Shown: positions 48,373 to 59,737 of the stretch, one piece after another
Layout: each line of letters begins with the position of its first letter
How positions within the stretch are numbered: the first letter of the stretch is position 1
Source: Pholiota molesta
Lineage: Eukaryota; Basidiomycota; Agaricomycetes; Agaricales; Strophariaceae
Direction of reading: 5' to 3'
Assembly: GCA_014925825.1 (NCBI GenBank)
Contig: JACGCK010000107.1
Coordinates: 96,979 to 160,978, forward strand
Length of the DNA: 64,000 nt
Position numbers and translations under genes: made by a program
Notes under the pieces: model-generated
Databases searched by the model: none
Seen by the model: only the letters and a program-made list of their open reading frames with translations
What the model was told of the DNA's origin: nothing

Positions 48373-49813
48373 CTAATATCTTCGTTCCGGTGCGAATATT
48401 TCTGGGCTCAAGTAGAGATATAGTTGGGGCCCGTTCGGCCTGGAGCAACATGCGACGTATGTGTGAATCCCTGTGCGACTTCCAAGATCCCTATGAGGGC
48501 TGATAAAAGCATAAAGTTAGCACGCTGAAGCGTTAGAAGACAGGGCGCCACTCACAATAGCTGCTGAATATTGGCGACATAATTCTTACCAATGGATAGG
48601 TTCCTTCCTGTGAGATACATGGAAACCGCCTCCGCAATGAAGGCATCGCTTGGGCAGTACTGGCGAACAGGGATGTAGACCTTCGGGAAAGGCATAGCGC
48701 TTCCGGGCGTCATCTCGTAGTAAATCAAGAAGCCTGGCCATTCGCCCATCTTCGGATGCTGGATTGGGAGCGGCTCGTCTTCCCCAATTCCTGGGAAGAA
48801 GAATCCCCATAGGGTGCGTAACATATTCACTGTTCCTCGAACGGACTCGTCGCCGCTGAGGAGGCCACCGAGAGTGATGTGCTGCTCGATCGTCTTGAAC
48901 GTTCTGTCTGCGGTTCGGACGTAGACTTTAGCGCGGTTGCGGGACGGCGCGACGCAGTCTACGGCAACTATGTCCGAGATCAGGCGCCCGCGTTCCGGCG
49001 ACTGGGTTCCGATATATGAAGCGAGGACACTCCATGGGTCCCCAAGTCCAAGCGCAAGCATACAGCTTTCGATCGTCGTTTCAATCGAGCAATTATCTGC
49101 TCGTGCACGGGGCCCGGAAGGTAGTAGGCTTTGCCAACCGCCCCGTTCTGCGTAAGTTCAGCACCTGACAGAACGACGAATTAGTGCGTTTGATGGAATG
49201 GAAGTCGCGCTATATTCTCACCTAGGAAAAATGAGTTTTCTTGACAGGATGGGTCAACTCCGAGAGTCTCCTGGCAGATGTCCGGCCAGGTGGTGTCAAA
49301 GGATTTGACGCAGGTGACATTGCCCAATGCGTTAAGGATCTTGGTGCATACCTTTGGCGGTGTAGGCGCACCGTCAAAGTGTGAGAGAGGCTCGATAGAG
49401 AATTGAATGGATGATTTGCCGTCATTCTTCACTACCCAGCCGAATTCTATCGGGGAGTGGTCGTCGCCCATGTACGAACGGGGCTTGACGCCCATAGATC
49501 GGAGTTCTCGGGGGCCCGGTCCAAGCAGAGGGACTATAAATGTGGAGTAGACTGACAGGAAGTCGTTTCGGAGATGCGTGGGATAGGACGAAAGTTGTAG
49601 TAGATTCGACAGAATGCTGCCTGTCTCCGACCACCAGAACCAAATGCTAGCGAAGTTCCGGCCATGCCAAAGCTTGAAAAAACCATTGTTAAACAACGTT
49701 GTCATGATATGACGATGATAGGTACTCACCGCTTGCATAAGGGCCCACAACGTTTGATAAAAAGACACCAGAGTATAGGTCATAGACGCAGAGGGTTTCA
49801 ACGAAGGTATCAT
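48373..49813 (-). CDS. DMATS-type aromatic prenyltransferase, copy 2
   Basis: Paralogue of 19426-20871 with the same four-exon structure and intron positions. Start MIPSLKPSASMTYTLVSF at 49813, stop 48373-48375. Family stretches: SFYQTLWALMQA, YSTFIVPLLGPGPRELRSMG, SPIEFGWVVKNDGKSSIQFS, FDTTWPDICQETLGVDPSCQ, LALGLGDPWSVLASYIG, YEMTPGSAMPFPKVYIPVRQ and the shared C-terminus ending APERRY. The N-terminal residues and first exon differ most from copy 1. One C is missing from a C run at about 49107 (four C here, five in copy 1), shifting the frame in exon 3. Copy 1 is in frame there, and copy 2 is in frame where copy 1 is broken. Function as for copy 1. Confidence 0.88.
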
Positions 49814-49874
49814 CTCGAAAGAAAGCAGCTAGAGGATATGTCTCGCCAAGTAAGGAACCTCTTGAACCTGCAGA

Positions 49875-49882
49875 TATTTATA
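49875..49882 (-). promoter_or_regulatory. TATA box of DMATS copy 2
   Basis: TATAAATA on the minus strand, 61 bp before the ATG, with conserved context TATAAATATCTGCAGG as in copy 1. Confidence 0.65.
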
Positions 49883-49970
49883 CGTTTTCTACTAGTTTTG
49901 TCAGGGTACCACCAGAAAGCAAGATGATAATACATTCCCAGTCCATATTTGCAGATGAGCGAATGCAAAA

Positions 49971-52205
49971 TACCCGGCCAGTAGGCGTGGTCGATGATAA
50001 TGGGACAAGATCAAGATGAGAACCAGAGCGAAACGGGGATATACCCTACATGAGCGTGAATGTCACAGACCGCCACGGGCCTGAAAGTTCTGAAAAGCGT
50101 TCAAAATTCGAATATTCTCTGAATTTCTGGAAATCTGCAGCCCTTACTTACATTAATCGAGATCAATCATCATTCTGTCAATGTGGCATCACAAGCGGTA
50201 CTAACCACATTGGCAGTGGTAATAATGATAGTTCACTCACATAGGTTAACCGTACCCTGGTTAGACCAGATACTTGTCCGACTGTTGCGCAGTGGTCAAC
50301 AGCAGAGGTTTCCATATTCCGACAAGTGCTCTATATAATTCAATTGCTTCAGCGGCCACAGCGCCACAAGACTCGATGCCGTCGGAGACTCGGAATTGCA
50401 ACTACTTGTGGATCCATGTTGTGTGTCCATGCAGAGCACGCCTAATTAAGGGGATACCTATAAACTTGTCCAACACTGCCGGCTTCCTCCTCTTTTGCAG
50501 GTTTTGTTTCATGAGTTCGAATATACAAAATATATTTTAACTCTTGAGCGGCTTGCCTGATTTATATCTCAAATAAATGTATTGTGTGGTTGTACATGGT
50601 CGACGTCATCCTGAGGGAACATTGAGTATTCGAAACGAACACTATTGTCCACTGTTGTTCTTTTTCTGATCTTGAAAACAGTTTGATGCTATGGTTTACA
50701 TGCATACAGCAGAATGCTTATGGCACAATAGGGACACATTGAACATCTTCATCAAGTGCAATGCGAATAACGAAGCGTAATCTGATTAATGCTATATACT
50801 TTATATCATTCTATGGCTTTCAAAATCCTTATTGAAGGTCTGACAGGACATGACGGCAAGGACTATTGGCGACTCGCCGAAACGCTTGGCTGTAAGTTTT
50901 TTTGGATGGTTTCGCAGGAAACGTATTAAAATTGAGTACTGATTCATCATAACCATAATTTCTTGTGTAACGCTTGTTTGAATCCTCAGTACTACACACG
51001 GACGATACTTGAGAGTATAAACGATGGGATTTTCGATGTAATAAGCCTCATATTATGTAGTCTCCTTTGCAGACTCTATTGTCATGAACATCAATCACCA
51101 TTTACAAATTTTGCGCTATTATAAGTTAGTTGCATTATATGCCTTACATTGTAACAAGCTCAATATGAAGATCAATCAGAGATCAATACATGCTCCTGAG
51201 TCGATACTTTTTTATCTACTTCCAACCAAAGCAGATGGCGAGAAAATAGAATAATCTTATAGAGTTAGATTTTAGAGTCAATTTACCCCACCCACGTACT
51301 TAGTCTCAATCCTCTCTCGCAGAGCGACCTTCCAATGGCTTGCTTGGCGTCCGGAGCAAGTCCGGAGTGCGAATCCACGTTCCGTTTCTGATCTAATTTC
51401 AATTCAGACACGTGACCGCGTGACCGGTTGAAAAAAGAGGAATTCTTGCCACTGCCAGGGCCGCCATCACAACCTGGTATTCATCTCGACGAAAGTCTCT
51501 ATTCCCTTCTATTTCCTTCGAATATTCCCAGACATGAATTTTCTAACATGTTGAAAGCTTGAAGTCGATTTGATCAGCGTCGACGGACAGAAGTCATGAA
51601 TGGGTAGTTATTATGAAGACCAAAGGAGATTGGTGGTTTCTGCTCGTTCCCGGAATCGGAATCCCGGTCAGTACCATTCTTGCTCACCACGAAATAATAT
51701 CTAGTAATATGTGCTAACTGAGCTCACAAAGGTGACATCCGCGCAAATTAACCTGGAACTGCAAGCTGTGATAGTCAATCAATAGCGATGGCTTATGCAT
51801 GAATTGTTCAAAGCCGAGCCTCTGCAGGCAATTGATTGACTCTTGCGCCACCCCTAATCCTTTTTATGAAGAAGTTCACCCCCGTCAGGGGGCTGTCAAC
51901 GGAAAACTCCGAGGACTCAACCTCCACGAAGTTGGCCAATTCGAGTATTCGAGGTCTTCTCCTTTTTAGGAAGGGCCAGGGGTCCTGCACGATACGCATC
52001 AGCAGCTGGGCATGCGCTGGCGTTGGCGCAAGTGCTCAGCGCTCGGCGAACCGACAGCATATTGCACAGAGTTGGGCCACACAAGCTGCAAAGAGACATC
52101 GTTGCATAAGCGCTCGATAATGTTGTTTTTGCGACATGCATCCAAGTCATCAGCAGCTGTGCGTGCGCTGGCGCTGGCGCAAGTGCTCGCAGCTTGATGC
52201 TGACT
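49971..52205. other. AT-rich intergenic stretch, direct repeat at its end
   Basis: No gene seen. Close to the retrotransposon a direct repeat occurs: CATCAGCAGCTG(G/T)GC(A/G)TGCGCTGGCG(T/C)TGGCGCAAGTGCTC at about 51996-52041 and 52150-52192. It may be the remnant of an older insertion. Confidence 0.55.
51996..52192 (+). repeat. Direct repeat pair just upstream of the 5' LTR
   Basis: Two copies of a ~42-bp sequence sharing CATCAGCAGCTG and GGCGCAAGTGCTC, with about 110 bp between them. The second copy ends 14 bp before the 5' LTR. Confidence 0.75.
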
Positions 52206-52396
52206 TGTCACGGGCGTGCCCCGTGACGCATCATATTATATCTTGTTTGGCATCACCCTCGGTGATGCCACTATTTAAGTACTTGCATTTGTAATCAGAC
52301 AGTAGATCTTTTGCTTGTACCACGTAGTCTACCAATTATATTGGTTCTGGCTTAGTTTGTACAGCTTAAGAACTACCCGTAAAGCGCCGCTTTACA
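52206..52396 (+). repeat. 5' LTR (191 bp)
   Basis: TG...CA termini. Starts with a hairpin-capable TCACGGGCGTGCCCCGTGA. TATTTAAG at 52272-52279 may be the TATA element. Differs from the 3' LTR only by three single-base losses, at about 52252, 52296 and 52345. A clear tRNA primer-binding site directly after it is not evident. Confidence 0.93.
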
Positions 52397-52475
52397 CTTT
52401 TTTAAGCCTTCCAAATAACTTGGAAAGACCCTTCCTTACCGAAGGAAAATCAAGATCTATTCTTGAACACACCCC

Positions 52476-55400
52476 GTGAAAATTTCACGTAACAGAATGG
52501 CAGAAGGTGACCACCTGTCAACAGGTGGGAACTCCGAGGACCCACGCACTCCAGTGCCAGCAACACCGGAGTACGTGGGTACTACCACAACGTCGCCCAG
52601 CAGGACTCGTCCTGCAGGCACCGCATCGCAGCTCTCAGCTGTGGGCGCAGAGAGCGATCGTGGCTCTTTCCTGATGAGAGATATCAGGCAGCCACAACCT
52701 CGGACATCAACCGACGGATCTGAGGCGATCGGTCAACGATCGCACGATATCGACGATGGCGTCGATCTCGCCAGACTAACGAATGGTCTCGAAGACCAGA
52801 TCGAGCTTGTATGGAATATACACAACGTCGATCGAGATGATCGACGACAAGTACTGCGAGCAATGGCGACGCAGTACGTCATACAAGCTATACACCACTC
52901 AGGTCAACATATACCTGAGGGATCAGAGAGATGGATATCTCTAATCATCGTGACCTTGACACGTATCGCGAAGCGATACGAATTGATTCGAAACGACAAG
53001 AGGAGTTCAAGGGCATCCACACCAATGTCCCCCGTCTTGATCCAAACACCATCAGTGGTACCAACACTGACACATCGAGGAGGGTCAACGACCACGTCCC
53101 CTCCCACGGCATCACAAATGGTCGGAGAACCATTTACGCACTCATCCCCCACGTTGGAAATGGCAAGGGCGGGTCTCGACGAACCACGACGATGGGACGA
53201 AACGAACGAACAGTACCAGAGACGACGCGCTGCGTCTAACCGCCTACAAGCTCGCGAGACGAGCGCGGTACCATTATATACCGCAACCAACAATGTGGGC
53301 GAAGCCCCCAACACGGATAATCGGGTAACGTACCCAAACGTTACCGTAAGAACGCCGAGGGCTATGAATTGGAAGGACAGAGTCGCCTACCAACGCCTCA
53401 GGCGAGACGACATTAATAGAACTGGTGAATCGTTAATCGATGACCAGGGCGTCGAGTTACGAGGACCAAACGCATACGACCTGGATTATCCAGGAGAATC
53501 ATTAGGAAATGATGCACCGACACAGGTTAAATTCGAGGAGGTCAACGACCTCCCGGAAAGGATAATCAGTCCTGACCGACGCGACGACTATCGCGAAGAA
53601 CGACGTGATAACTACCGTGAAGAACGACGCGACGATTATCGCGAAGAACGACGTGATAACTACCGCGAAGAACGACGCGACGAATATCGTGAGGAACGAC
53701 GGAAGTATGGCCCACGGGACCATACCCCAAAGTCAGCAGTACGGTTCAGCTTTGAGCCAAGAGACAGCGAGGTCTTGGACCTCGGCACCGCTCCCGCAAC
53801 CAATCGACATTTTAGTCGAGGATACTCAACACCGAGGTCGCTCGGACCTCGCCACGACGCCCCTGGCGTAGTTGAAGCTTCGGATCGTCACCGATCCATC
53901 ATGGAGCAACGGCTCACTACACTGATTCATGAAGCTCTTAGCGTCAGGATATCTTATCCTGATGGTGTCAAATTTAATCAGAAACTCGACACCGGTGAAA
54001 AATACACCGGTTCATCCAAGTTCGCTGACTTGGAAAACTGGCTATCAGATTTAGCCTACAAGATGGCGGTGCGCCAGCTAGGAGGAAAAGAATTAGACCG
54101 CATGCGAGTAATAATACTCGGTGAACACCTAGGTGGGGAAGCCCACGAGTGGTATATTCGTCATGTACTCAGTGTTAGTCGTACCAAACTCGGTTGGACG
54201 TTCGAAGCTGTAATAATAGCTTTATACAACCGATTTATCCATGCTACGACAATGCAGGATGCACGCGAGGGCTTCAGGAAAGCCAAGTACTCCGCATCTC
54301 GCGGAGTACAAGCATACTATGACGAACTCATTGGGTTCGCCACAAACATGGCTGCCTACCCCGATGATTTCTCATTCATCGAAGTATTCCTTGAAGGAAT
54401 ACCTAAGGACATGCGAACTGAGCTCCTCCGCGAGCGAGGATTATCACCTGAAGCTCACACTATGGAGGACTTCATTGCCTTCGCTATAGCACATGAATCA
54501 CGAGTCAAGACAGATGATTATTACAATCGCCGAGCGAGAATACACACCGCGCCGTCGACCGCAAAGCCCAATGAGGCGACGACCGATCGCCGTCGCCCGG
54601 GCTCGCAGAAAACACATCGACGCGCAAATCATACATCGCCAAGGGAGGATCGACCCTCTCAACCAACCGCGACGAAAACGCCGCTGAAAGATAACCCAAG
54701 CCAGGAGGCTCCACGTAACAAAACGTGGAACAGAGCCTCTGGCAGTGGCAATACCCTGACATGCTTCAACTGCGGAGGTGAAGGACACTTCTCCAAAGAC
54801 TGCCCACAACCCCCAAAGAACAAGAGGGTCCATGTACGGGCAGCCCATTCCGAGGACACGCCCTCGGATAATGGAGACGCGACAGCGAACGATGGCGACG
54901 ACGCAGACAGCTGCGCGAGTGACTGCGAAGCATGTGCGGAAGACCACGATGAAGGCCAGACCTTCACCGACATCGAGGTCGAGGGTTACCAATCTGAGGG
55001 TTCCTCAGATTTCATGCGGGCGATGACTGTATCCCCTGCCGACAGAAATGAGGACCCAGTCCCCGCAACCCGCGATCGCTTATCTGCGGTTAACGCAAGC
55101 GCCACTAAGGAGGAAATCCTTATGCGGAGGGTACGCGTGCGTACCTCGAACAATAGCCGTGTCCGACCTGTTGTACGCAACGAGGACAAAGAATGTCTCG
55201 CGACATACTTGAAGGTCGGTGGCATGGATGCATGGGTCCTCTGGGACTCAGGAAGCACCACAACTGGTATCACACCAACGTTTGCGCATGTCGCAGACAT
55301 CGTGGTGGACACCCTATTAGACCCACACATCCTCCAATTAGGCACAGTCGGGAGTCGATCAATGATTAAATACGGAGCGGATGTCCTCATCGACATCTTC

Positions 55401-55616
55401 GGGAAAATGTCGACGATATATGTCGACATCGCTAACTTTGATCGCTACGACATGATCGTAGGCACTCCTTTTATGCGACAGCATAAGGTCATCCTTAACT
55501 TCGTTACAAACGAAGTTATTATCGACGGTAAAGCACTGGCAGCGACGCGCGTCCAATTAAAGGACACAGATGGTCGTTTGAGGAGGTACAGAGCCTCCGA
55601 GAAAGTTAAGGAGTGA
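52476..55616 (+). CDS. Gag plus aspartic protease polyprotein (retrotransposon)
   Basis: 1,046 codons uninterrupted. ATG at 52476 or, 7 codons on, MAEGDH at 52497. A disordered N-terminus is followed by a five-fold RRDDYREE repeat (53577-53696). The capsid-like gag core then shows LGGEAHEWYIRHVLSVS, ALYNRFIHATTMQDAREGF and YYDELIGFATNMAAYPDDF. The nucleocapsid knuckle CFNCGGEGHFSKDC lies at about residues 761-774 and the protease active site WDSGSTTTG at about residue 923. The frame ends with TGA at 55614-55616; the pol sequence continues in the same frame after it. Packages the RNA and matures the particle. The intact length suggests recent activity. Confidence 0.93.
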   Translation: MKISRNRMAEGDHLSTGGNSEDPRTPVPATPEYVGTTTTSPSRTRPAGTASQLSAVGAESDRGSFLMRDIRQPQPRTSTDGSEAIGQRSHDIDDGVDLARLTNGLEDQIELVWNIHNVDRDDRRQVLRAMATQYVIQAIHHSGQHIPEGSERWISLIIVTLTRIAKRYELIRNDKRSSRASTPMSPVLIQTPSVVPTLTHRGGSTTTSPPTASQMVGEPFTHSSPTLEMARAGLDEPRRWDETNEQYQRRRAASNRLQARETSAVPLYTATNNVGEAPNTDNRVTYPNVTVRTPRAMNWKDRVAYQRLRRDDINRTGESLIDDQGVELRGPNAYDLDYPGESLGNDAPTQVKFEEVNDLPERIISPDRRDDYREERRDNYREERRDDYREERRDNYREERRDEYREERRKYGPRDHTPKSAVRFSFEPRDSEVLDLGTAPATNRHFSRGYSTPRSLGPRHDAPGVVEASDRHRSIMEQRLTTLIHEALSVRISYPDGVKFNQKLDTGEKYTGSSKFADLENWLSDLAYKMAVRQLGGKELDRMRVIILGEHLGGEAHEWYIRHVLSVSRTKLGWTFEAVIIALYNRFIHATTMQDAREGFRKAKYSASRGVQAYYDELIGFATNMAAYPDDFSFIEVFLEGIPKDMRTELLRERGLSPEAHTMEDFIAFAIAHESRVKTDDYYNRRARIHTAPSTAKPNEATTDRRRPGSQKTHRRANHTSPREDRPSQPTATKTPLKDNPSQEAPRNKTWNRASGSGNTLTCFNCGGEGHFSKDCPQPPKNKRVHVRAAHSEDTPSDNGDATANDGDDADSCASDCEACAEDHDEGQTFTDIEVEGYQSEGSSDFMRAMTVSPADRNEDPVPATRDRLSAVNASATKEEILMRRVRVRTSNNSRVRPVVRNEDKECLATYLKVGGMDAWVLWDSGSTTTGITPTFAHVADIVVDTLLDPHILQLGTVGSRSMIKYGADVLIDIFGKMSTIYVDIANFDRYDMIVGTPFMRQHKVILNFVTNEVIIDGKALAATRVQLKDTDGRLRRYRASEKVKE
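53577..53696 (+). repeat. In-frame tandem repeat, 5 x 24 bp, in gag
   Basis: Encodes five 8-residue units RR-D-(D/N/E)-Y-R-E-E. Units alternate D and N at the fourth position, giving a 48-bp higher-order period. Highly charged. Confidence 0.92.
55614..55616 (+). promoter_or_regulatory. In-frame UGA (context UGA-CUG) between protease and reverse transcriptase
   Basis: GAG TGA CTG CCT ACC. No other stop occurs in this frame from 52476 to 56880. UGA followed by C is the leakiest stop context known in eukaryotes. Readthrough is inferred. Confidence 0.5.
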
Positions 55617-58600
55617 CTGCCTACCCCGAAAGCGACTGTGGAGGATATCGCGGACGCCGGAGATGGACTTAAAATGCCATCTCTCGCTGTCGACCACCCA
55701 AACATGTTGCTGAGTGAGGAAGAGTTCTTATCTCTTCCCAAGGGGGGGGATAAGGACAGAAAAAACGATATGGGTAAGAAAACCCACAACAAAACACACA
55801 AGAAACATGCAAAACCTGTCCCAAAAAGTATGGAAATACCATACTGCCAACCTACGTCATCACGAGTCAAGGTCGAAGACCTTGTAACAGATGAGGAGGA
55901 CCAAAGACGCATGGACAACCTGGCCAAAGAAATCCAGGAAGACCAAGTTCCGAAAGAACGACAGTCGTTCTGGGATAGACCGACACCACCACCACAATTC
56001 GAGTGGATGCCCGATCCACGAATGCCGACAGAATGGAACGCCATGGTATCAGATATGAGAACAAATGATTGGGCGAGGTTCAGACCTCGCGGAGAGTGTT
56101 ATCGAACACCAGAGGACGACGAAATATCCTCAACTCAAGAATTCACAGGGACTTGGTACCCTGATAACACGGAACGCGAACGACTGCATGCACAATCAGT
56201 AGTCAGACTGGAGACACCAGTAGACGAATGGAGCACATCCATTCAAAAATTGCGTGCAAGATTCGATGAACCCAAACGGAAACAGCCTCCGGACAAGAAG
56301 CCGGACAGAAAAGGAAAAGGAAAAGCGACAGGCCTTTCCGAGGAAGACTATCCTCGATTACGCCAACAATGGCATGACGAGTTTCATGATATGGTACAAG
56401 GCGTCAAGGAGGTTCTACCCCCCTTCAGAGAAGTAAACCATGAAATTCATCTAATTGAGGAAAACAAGCGGTACGCGTACCACATGCCTCGATGCCCACT
56501 ATCACTACGAGACGAGTTCTACGAAAAACTCAACCGATACGTGAACGCAGGATGGTGGGAAGCCAAATCGTGCGCACAGGCCGCACCGATTATGTGCATC
56601 CCCAAGAAGGATGGACGCCTTCGTACAGTAGTCGATGCACGACTACGAAACGACAACACAGTAAAGGATGTTACGCCTCTACCCGACCAAGACGTCATAC
56701 GTGAGGACGTCGCGCGAGGAAAGATCAGATCGAAAATCGATCTGGCCGATGCATATGAACAAGTCAGGGTACGCCCTGAAGATGTACATAAAACGGCATT
56801 TGCAACAATTGCTGGGACATACGTTAGCAACGTTATACAGCAGGGCGACTGCAATGCCCCTGCCACATTCCAGCGCCTATGACGTCCATATTCAGGGACG
56901 CCATCGGCCGCTTCATGCACGTATATCTGGATGACATATTCATCTTCTCAGATAGTGTCGAGGAACATGAAAGACACCTCAAATAGTATTCGAGCGCTTA
57001 CGCGCTAGTCAGCTGTTTTTGAAATGGAAAAAGTGCGAATTATACGCCGAAAGAATCGATTGCCTTGGTCATATCATCGACGACCAAGGAATACACCCTG
57101 ACGCGGACAAGTTATCACGCATACGCGAATGGCGAGTACCGCGGAATTACAACGACATCCAACGATTCGTTGGGCTAGTCAACTATGTAGGAAATTTCCT
57201 ACCCAATATATCTGCCTATACCGGGCCTCTCCTCGCGATGACAATGAATGGCGCGCCATTCCACTGGAGACCACTACATCAGCGATGTTTTGACATGATC
57301 AAACGAATATGCTGCAAGACGCCGATCATACGACCCATCGACCCGAAATCCGGTGAGCCTATATGGCTCATATGCGATGCGTCGAAAACGGGCGTTGGAG
57401 CAATGTATGGACAAGGTCCATCCTGGCAACAATGCAGACCCGCCGGATTCATGTCCAAAAAGTTCACTAGCGCCCAGCAAAACTATGCTGTACATGAGCT
57501 CGAGACACTGGCCATACTAGAATCCCTAATAAAGTGGGAGGACAAGCTAGTAGGACACCGCCTACATGTCATCACAGACCATAAAGCTCTTGAATTCTTC
57601 AAGACACAGGTGAACTTATCCCATCGGCAACGCCGATGGACGGATTACATGTCGCGATTCGACTTTGACATCACATACATCAAAGGGGAATATAACAAGG
57701 CGGCGGACTGCTTATCTCGATACTACGAGAACGATACTAGCGCCGACGTCTACGAGCCCCATGAATACGTTCGCGCAGACGCAAGAATTGATCCGGAAGG
57801 AGAAGATCTCCCGGTTGAACGGACTCGAGAGATTAAGGAGCGCGTAGTCGAGCTGAGGGCGATGCAAGCTAGGGAACTGCGACGCAGTAGGCGCCTGAAT
57901 GACAAGCGCGAAGAGCGCGAACACGAAGCGCAAGAGATGAAAGAGGCCGAGGGCCTCAATGACTTGGATCACGATAGTGATATGGCGACCCGCGCGAGTT
58001 CTGCCGGAGCGAACCACGAGGACATGAGCCTCGGAGAGGCACTATTCAACAGGAATAATGTGCCCGCGCCAAAGCTGCCAAATGATGACGAGTTCATCAC
58101 AAAAATAAAAGCAGCATATGCCAACGACAAACTGTTCTCGCTGGTCATGGACCAGCCATCAGAACATCCCGCCTTTGAAATAAAGGATGGGATAATATGG
58201 TTCACGAACCATAACGAAAAACCCGCGTAACGTGCGTACCACGCGAGCGCGAACTCATAACCAAGGTTCTCACTCAGGCCCACGAAGTTGTCGGTCATTT
58301 CGGTGAACAACGCACATCCGAATACATACGGAGATGGTATTGGTGGCCACAGATCGCCAAGGACGTGCGCGAGTTCTGTCGAACGTGCGAGTCATGTCAG
58401 AGGTCGAAGACCTCAACACGACCACCCGCTGGAAAAGCTCCACACACTGCCCGTACCAACTAAACCTTGGGACTCGATAGGAATGGACTTCATTGGTCCA
58501 TTCCCTGAATCCAAAGGATTTAACTACCTTTGGGTAATTATATGCCGAATGACAAGTATGGTTCACTTAATACCAGTGAACACAACCACACGGCATCAGA

Positions 58601-59547
58601 ACTTTCATGGATATACCTACGAGAAATCGTGAGGCTACACGGCCCTACCAAGCACGATCGTCAAGCGATCGAGACTCGAAGTTCACTTCGCGATGGTGGC
58701 GTTGAGCTCCATAAGATATTAGGCACGCGCCTAATTAATGTCGACATCATTCCATCCGCAGACTGATGGACAGACTGAGCGTGCCAATAAGAACGTTGGA
58801 CAAATTTTTCGTACTCTGGTCCATGCAAACCAGAAAAACTGGGTTGATAAAGTGGCAATGACCGAATTCGCGATAAACGCGAGCATATCGGAAACCACGA
58901 AATATGCACCGTTCGAACTGAATGGAGGATACATGCCCTCCATGATCCGCGAAATTCGAAGTAACGAGGGCGTCGCGAAGGGTATTAGGTCCTTCGCAGA
59001 GGCTGCCCTCGAGCACCTAGCCGAGGCGCATGACGCGATTATTGAAGCGCGCGCGCTACAAAACACATCACTCAAATAAAACGTCGTGGCGAGGAACTTG
59101 CCCTCGCAACAGGAGACTTGGTAATATTTATCGACCAAGAATTTGAAAAATAGCAAAGAGCAGAGCGGCGGAAGCTCTGCCCGAAATACATTGGACCATA
59201 TCGTGTATTGATGGCATACCCCAAGACATCGACATACACTTTGCAATTGCCTACAGCTCTGCAAAACACGCAGGATTAATCCTACATTCCATGCCTCGCT
59301 ACTGAGGCCCTACCACCCATCCGATGACGCGCTATTCCCTAACAGGGCTCAGCCAGAGCCCTATGACTTCGGCGCCGCCGACGATCAGGAATGGTTCGTA
59401 GACGATATACTGGGCCATCGGTGGACAACTGATGGCCACATCGAATATGAGATTCGATGGAGTGCCGGCGACACTACATGGGAACCCCATGCCGAATGCA
59501 AGGACCTAGAGGCCTTGGACCGATACCTCGAAATGCAGGGGCGCTAG
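55617..59547 (+). CDS. Pol polyprotein: reverse transcriptase, RNase H, integrase, chromodomain (frame-broken)
   Basis: Reverse transcriptase: HMPRCPLSLRDEFYEKL, CIPKKDGRLRTVVDAR, KIDLADAYEQVRV, and the catalytic YLDD (56921-56935). RNase H: LICDASKTGVGAMYG, ELETLAILESLIKWE, TDHKALEFF. Integrase: HH-CC zinc region (HEVVGHFGEQ...CRTCESCQ, about 58280-58400), then MDFIGPFP and FHPQTDGQTERANKN. Chromodomain EWFVDDILGHRW...HIEYEIRW...TTWEPHAECKDLEAL, ending with a stop at 59545-59547. Frame breaks occur near 56880, 56985, 58228, 58430, 58645, 58675, 58735, 59075 and 59150. Several are single missing bases in homopolymers; at least one (58675) looks like an inserted A. No free start codon is needed if translation continues from gag. 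Confidence 0.88.
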
Positions 59548-59737
59548 ACGGCCCTCGCAGCTATCTAAGCGGACATGAGCCCGGCCCCGACACGCGATCA
59601 CGAGACCGCAATCGTGAGAACGATTTGGGACGGAGTTCCAAAAATTTAATCGCGTCGAAATCGACCAAGGCCCTGCATCCCTCCTTATAACAACACCCAC
59701 CCACCACACCCCATCGCCTACCCACTTCATTCCAACT

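Larger units (their letters stand above)
47986..49970 (-). repeat. Segmental duplication, copy 2 (DMATS gene plus flanks)
   Basis: Inverted relative of 19174-21248, about 27 kb away. It includes the whole DMATS gene, about 160 bp of promoter side and about 390 bp of 3' flank. Confidence 0.85.
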
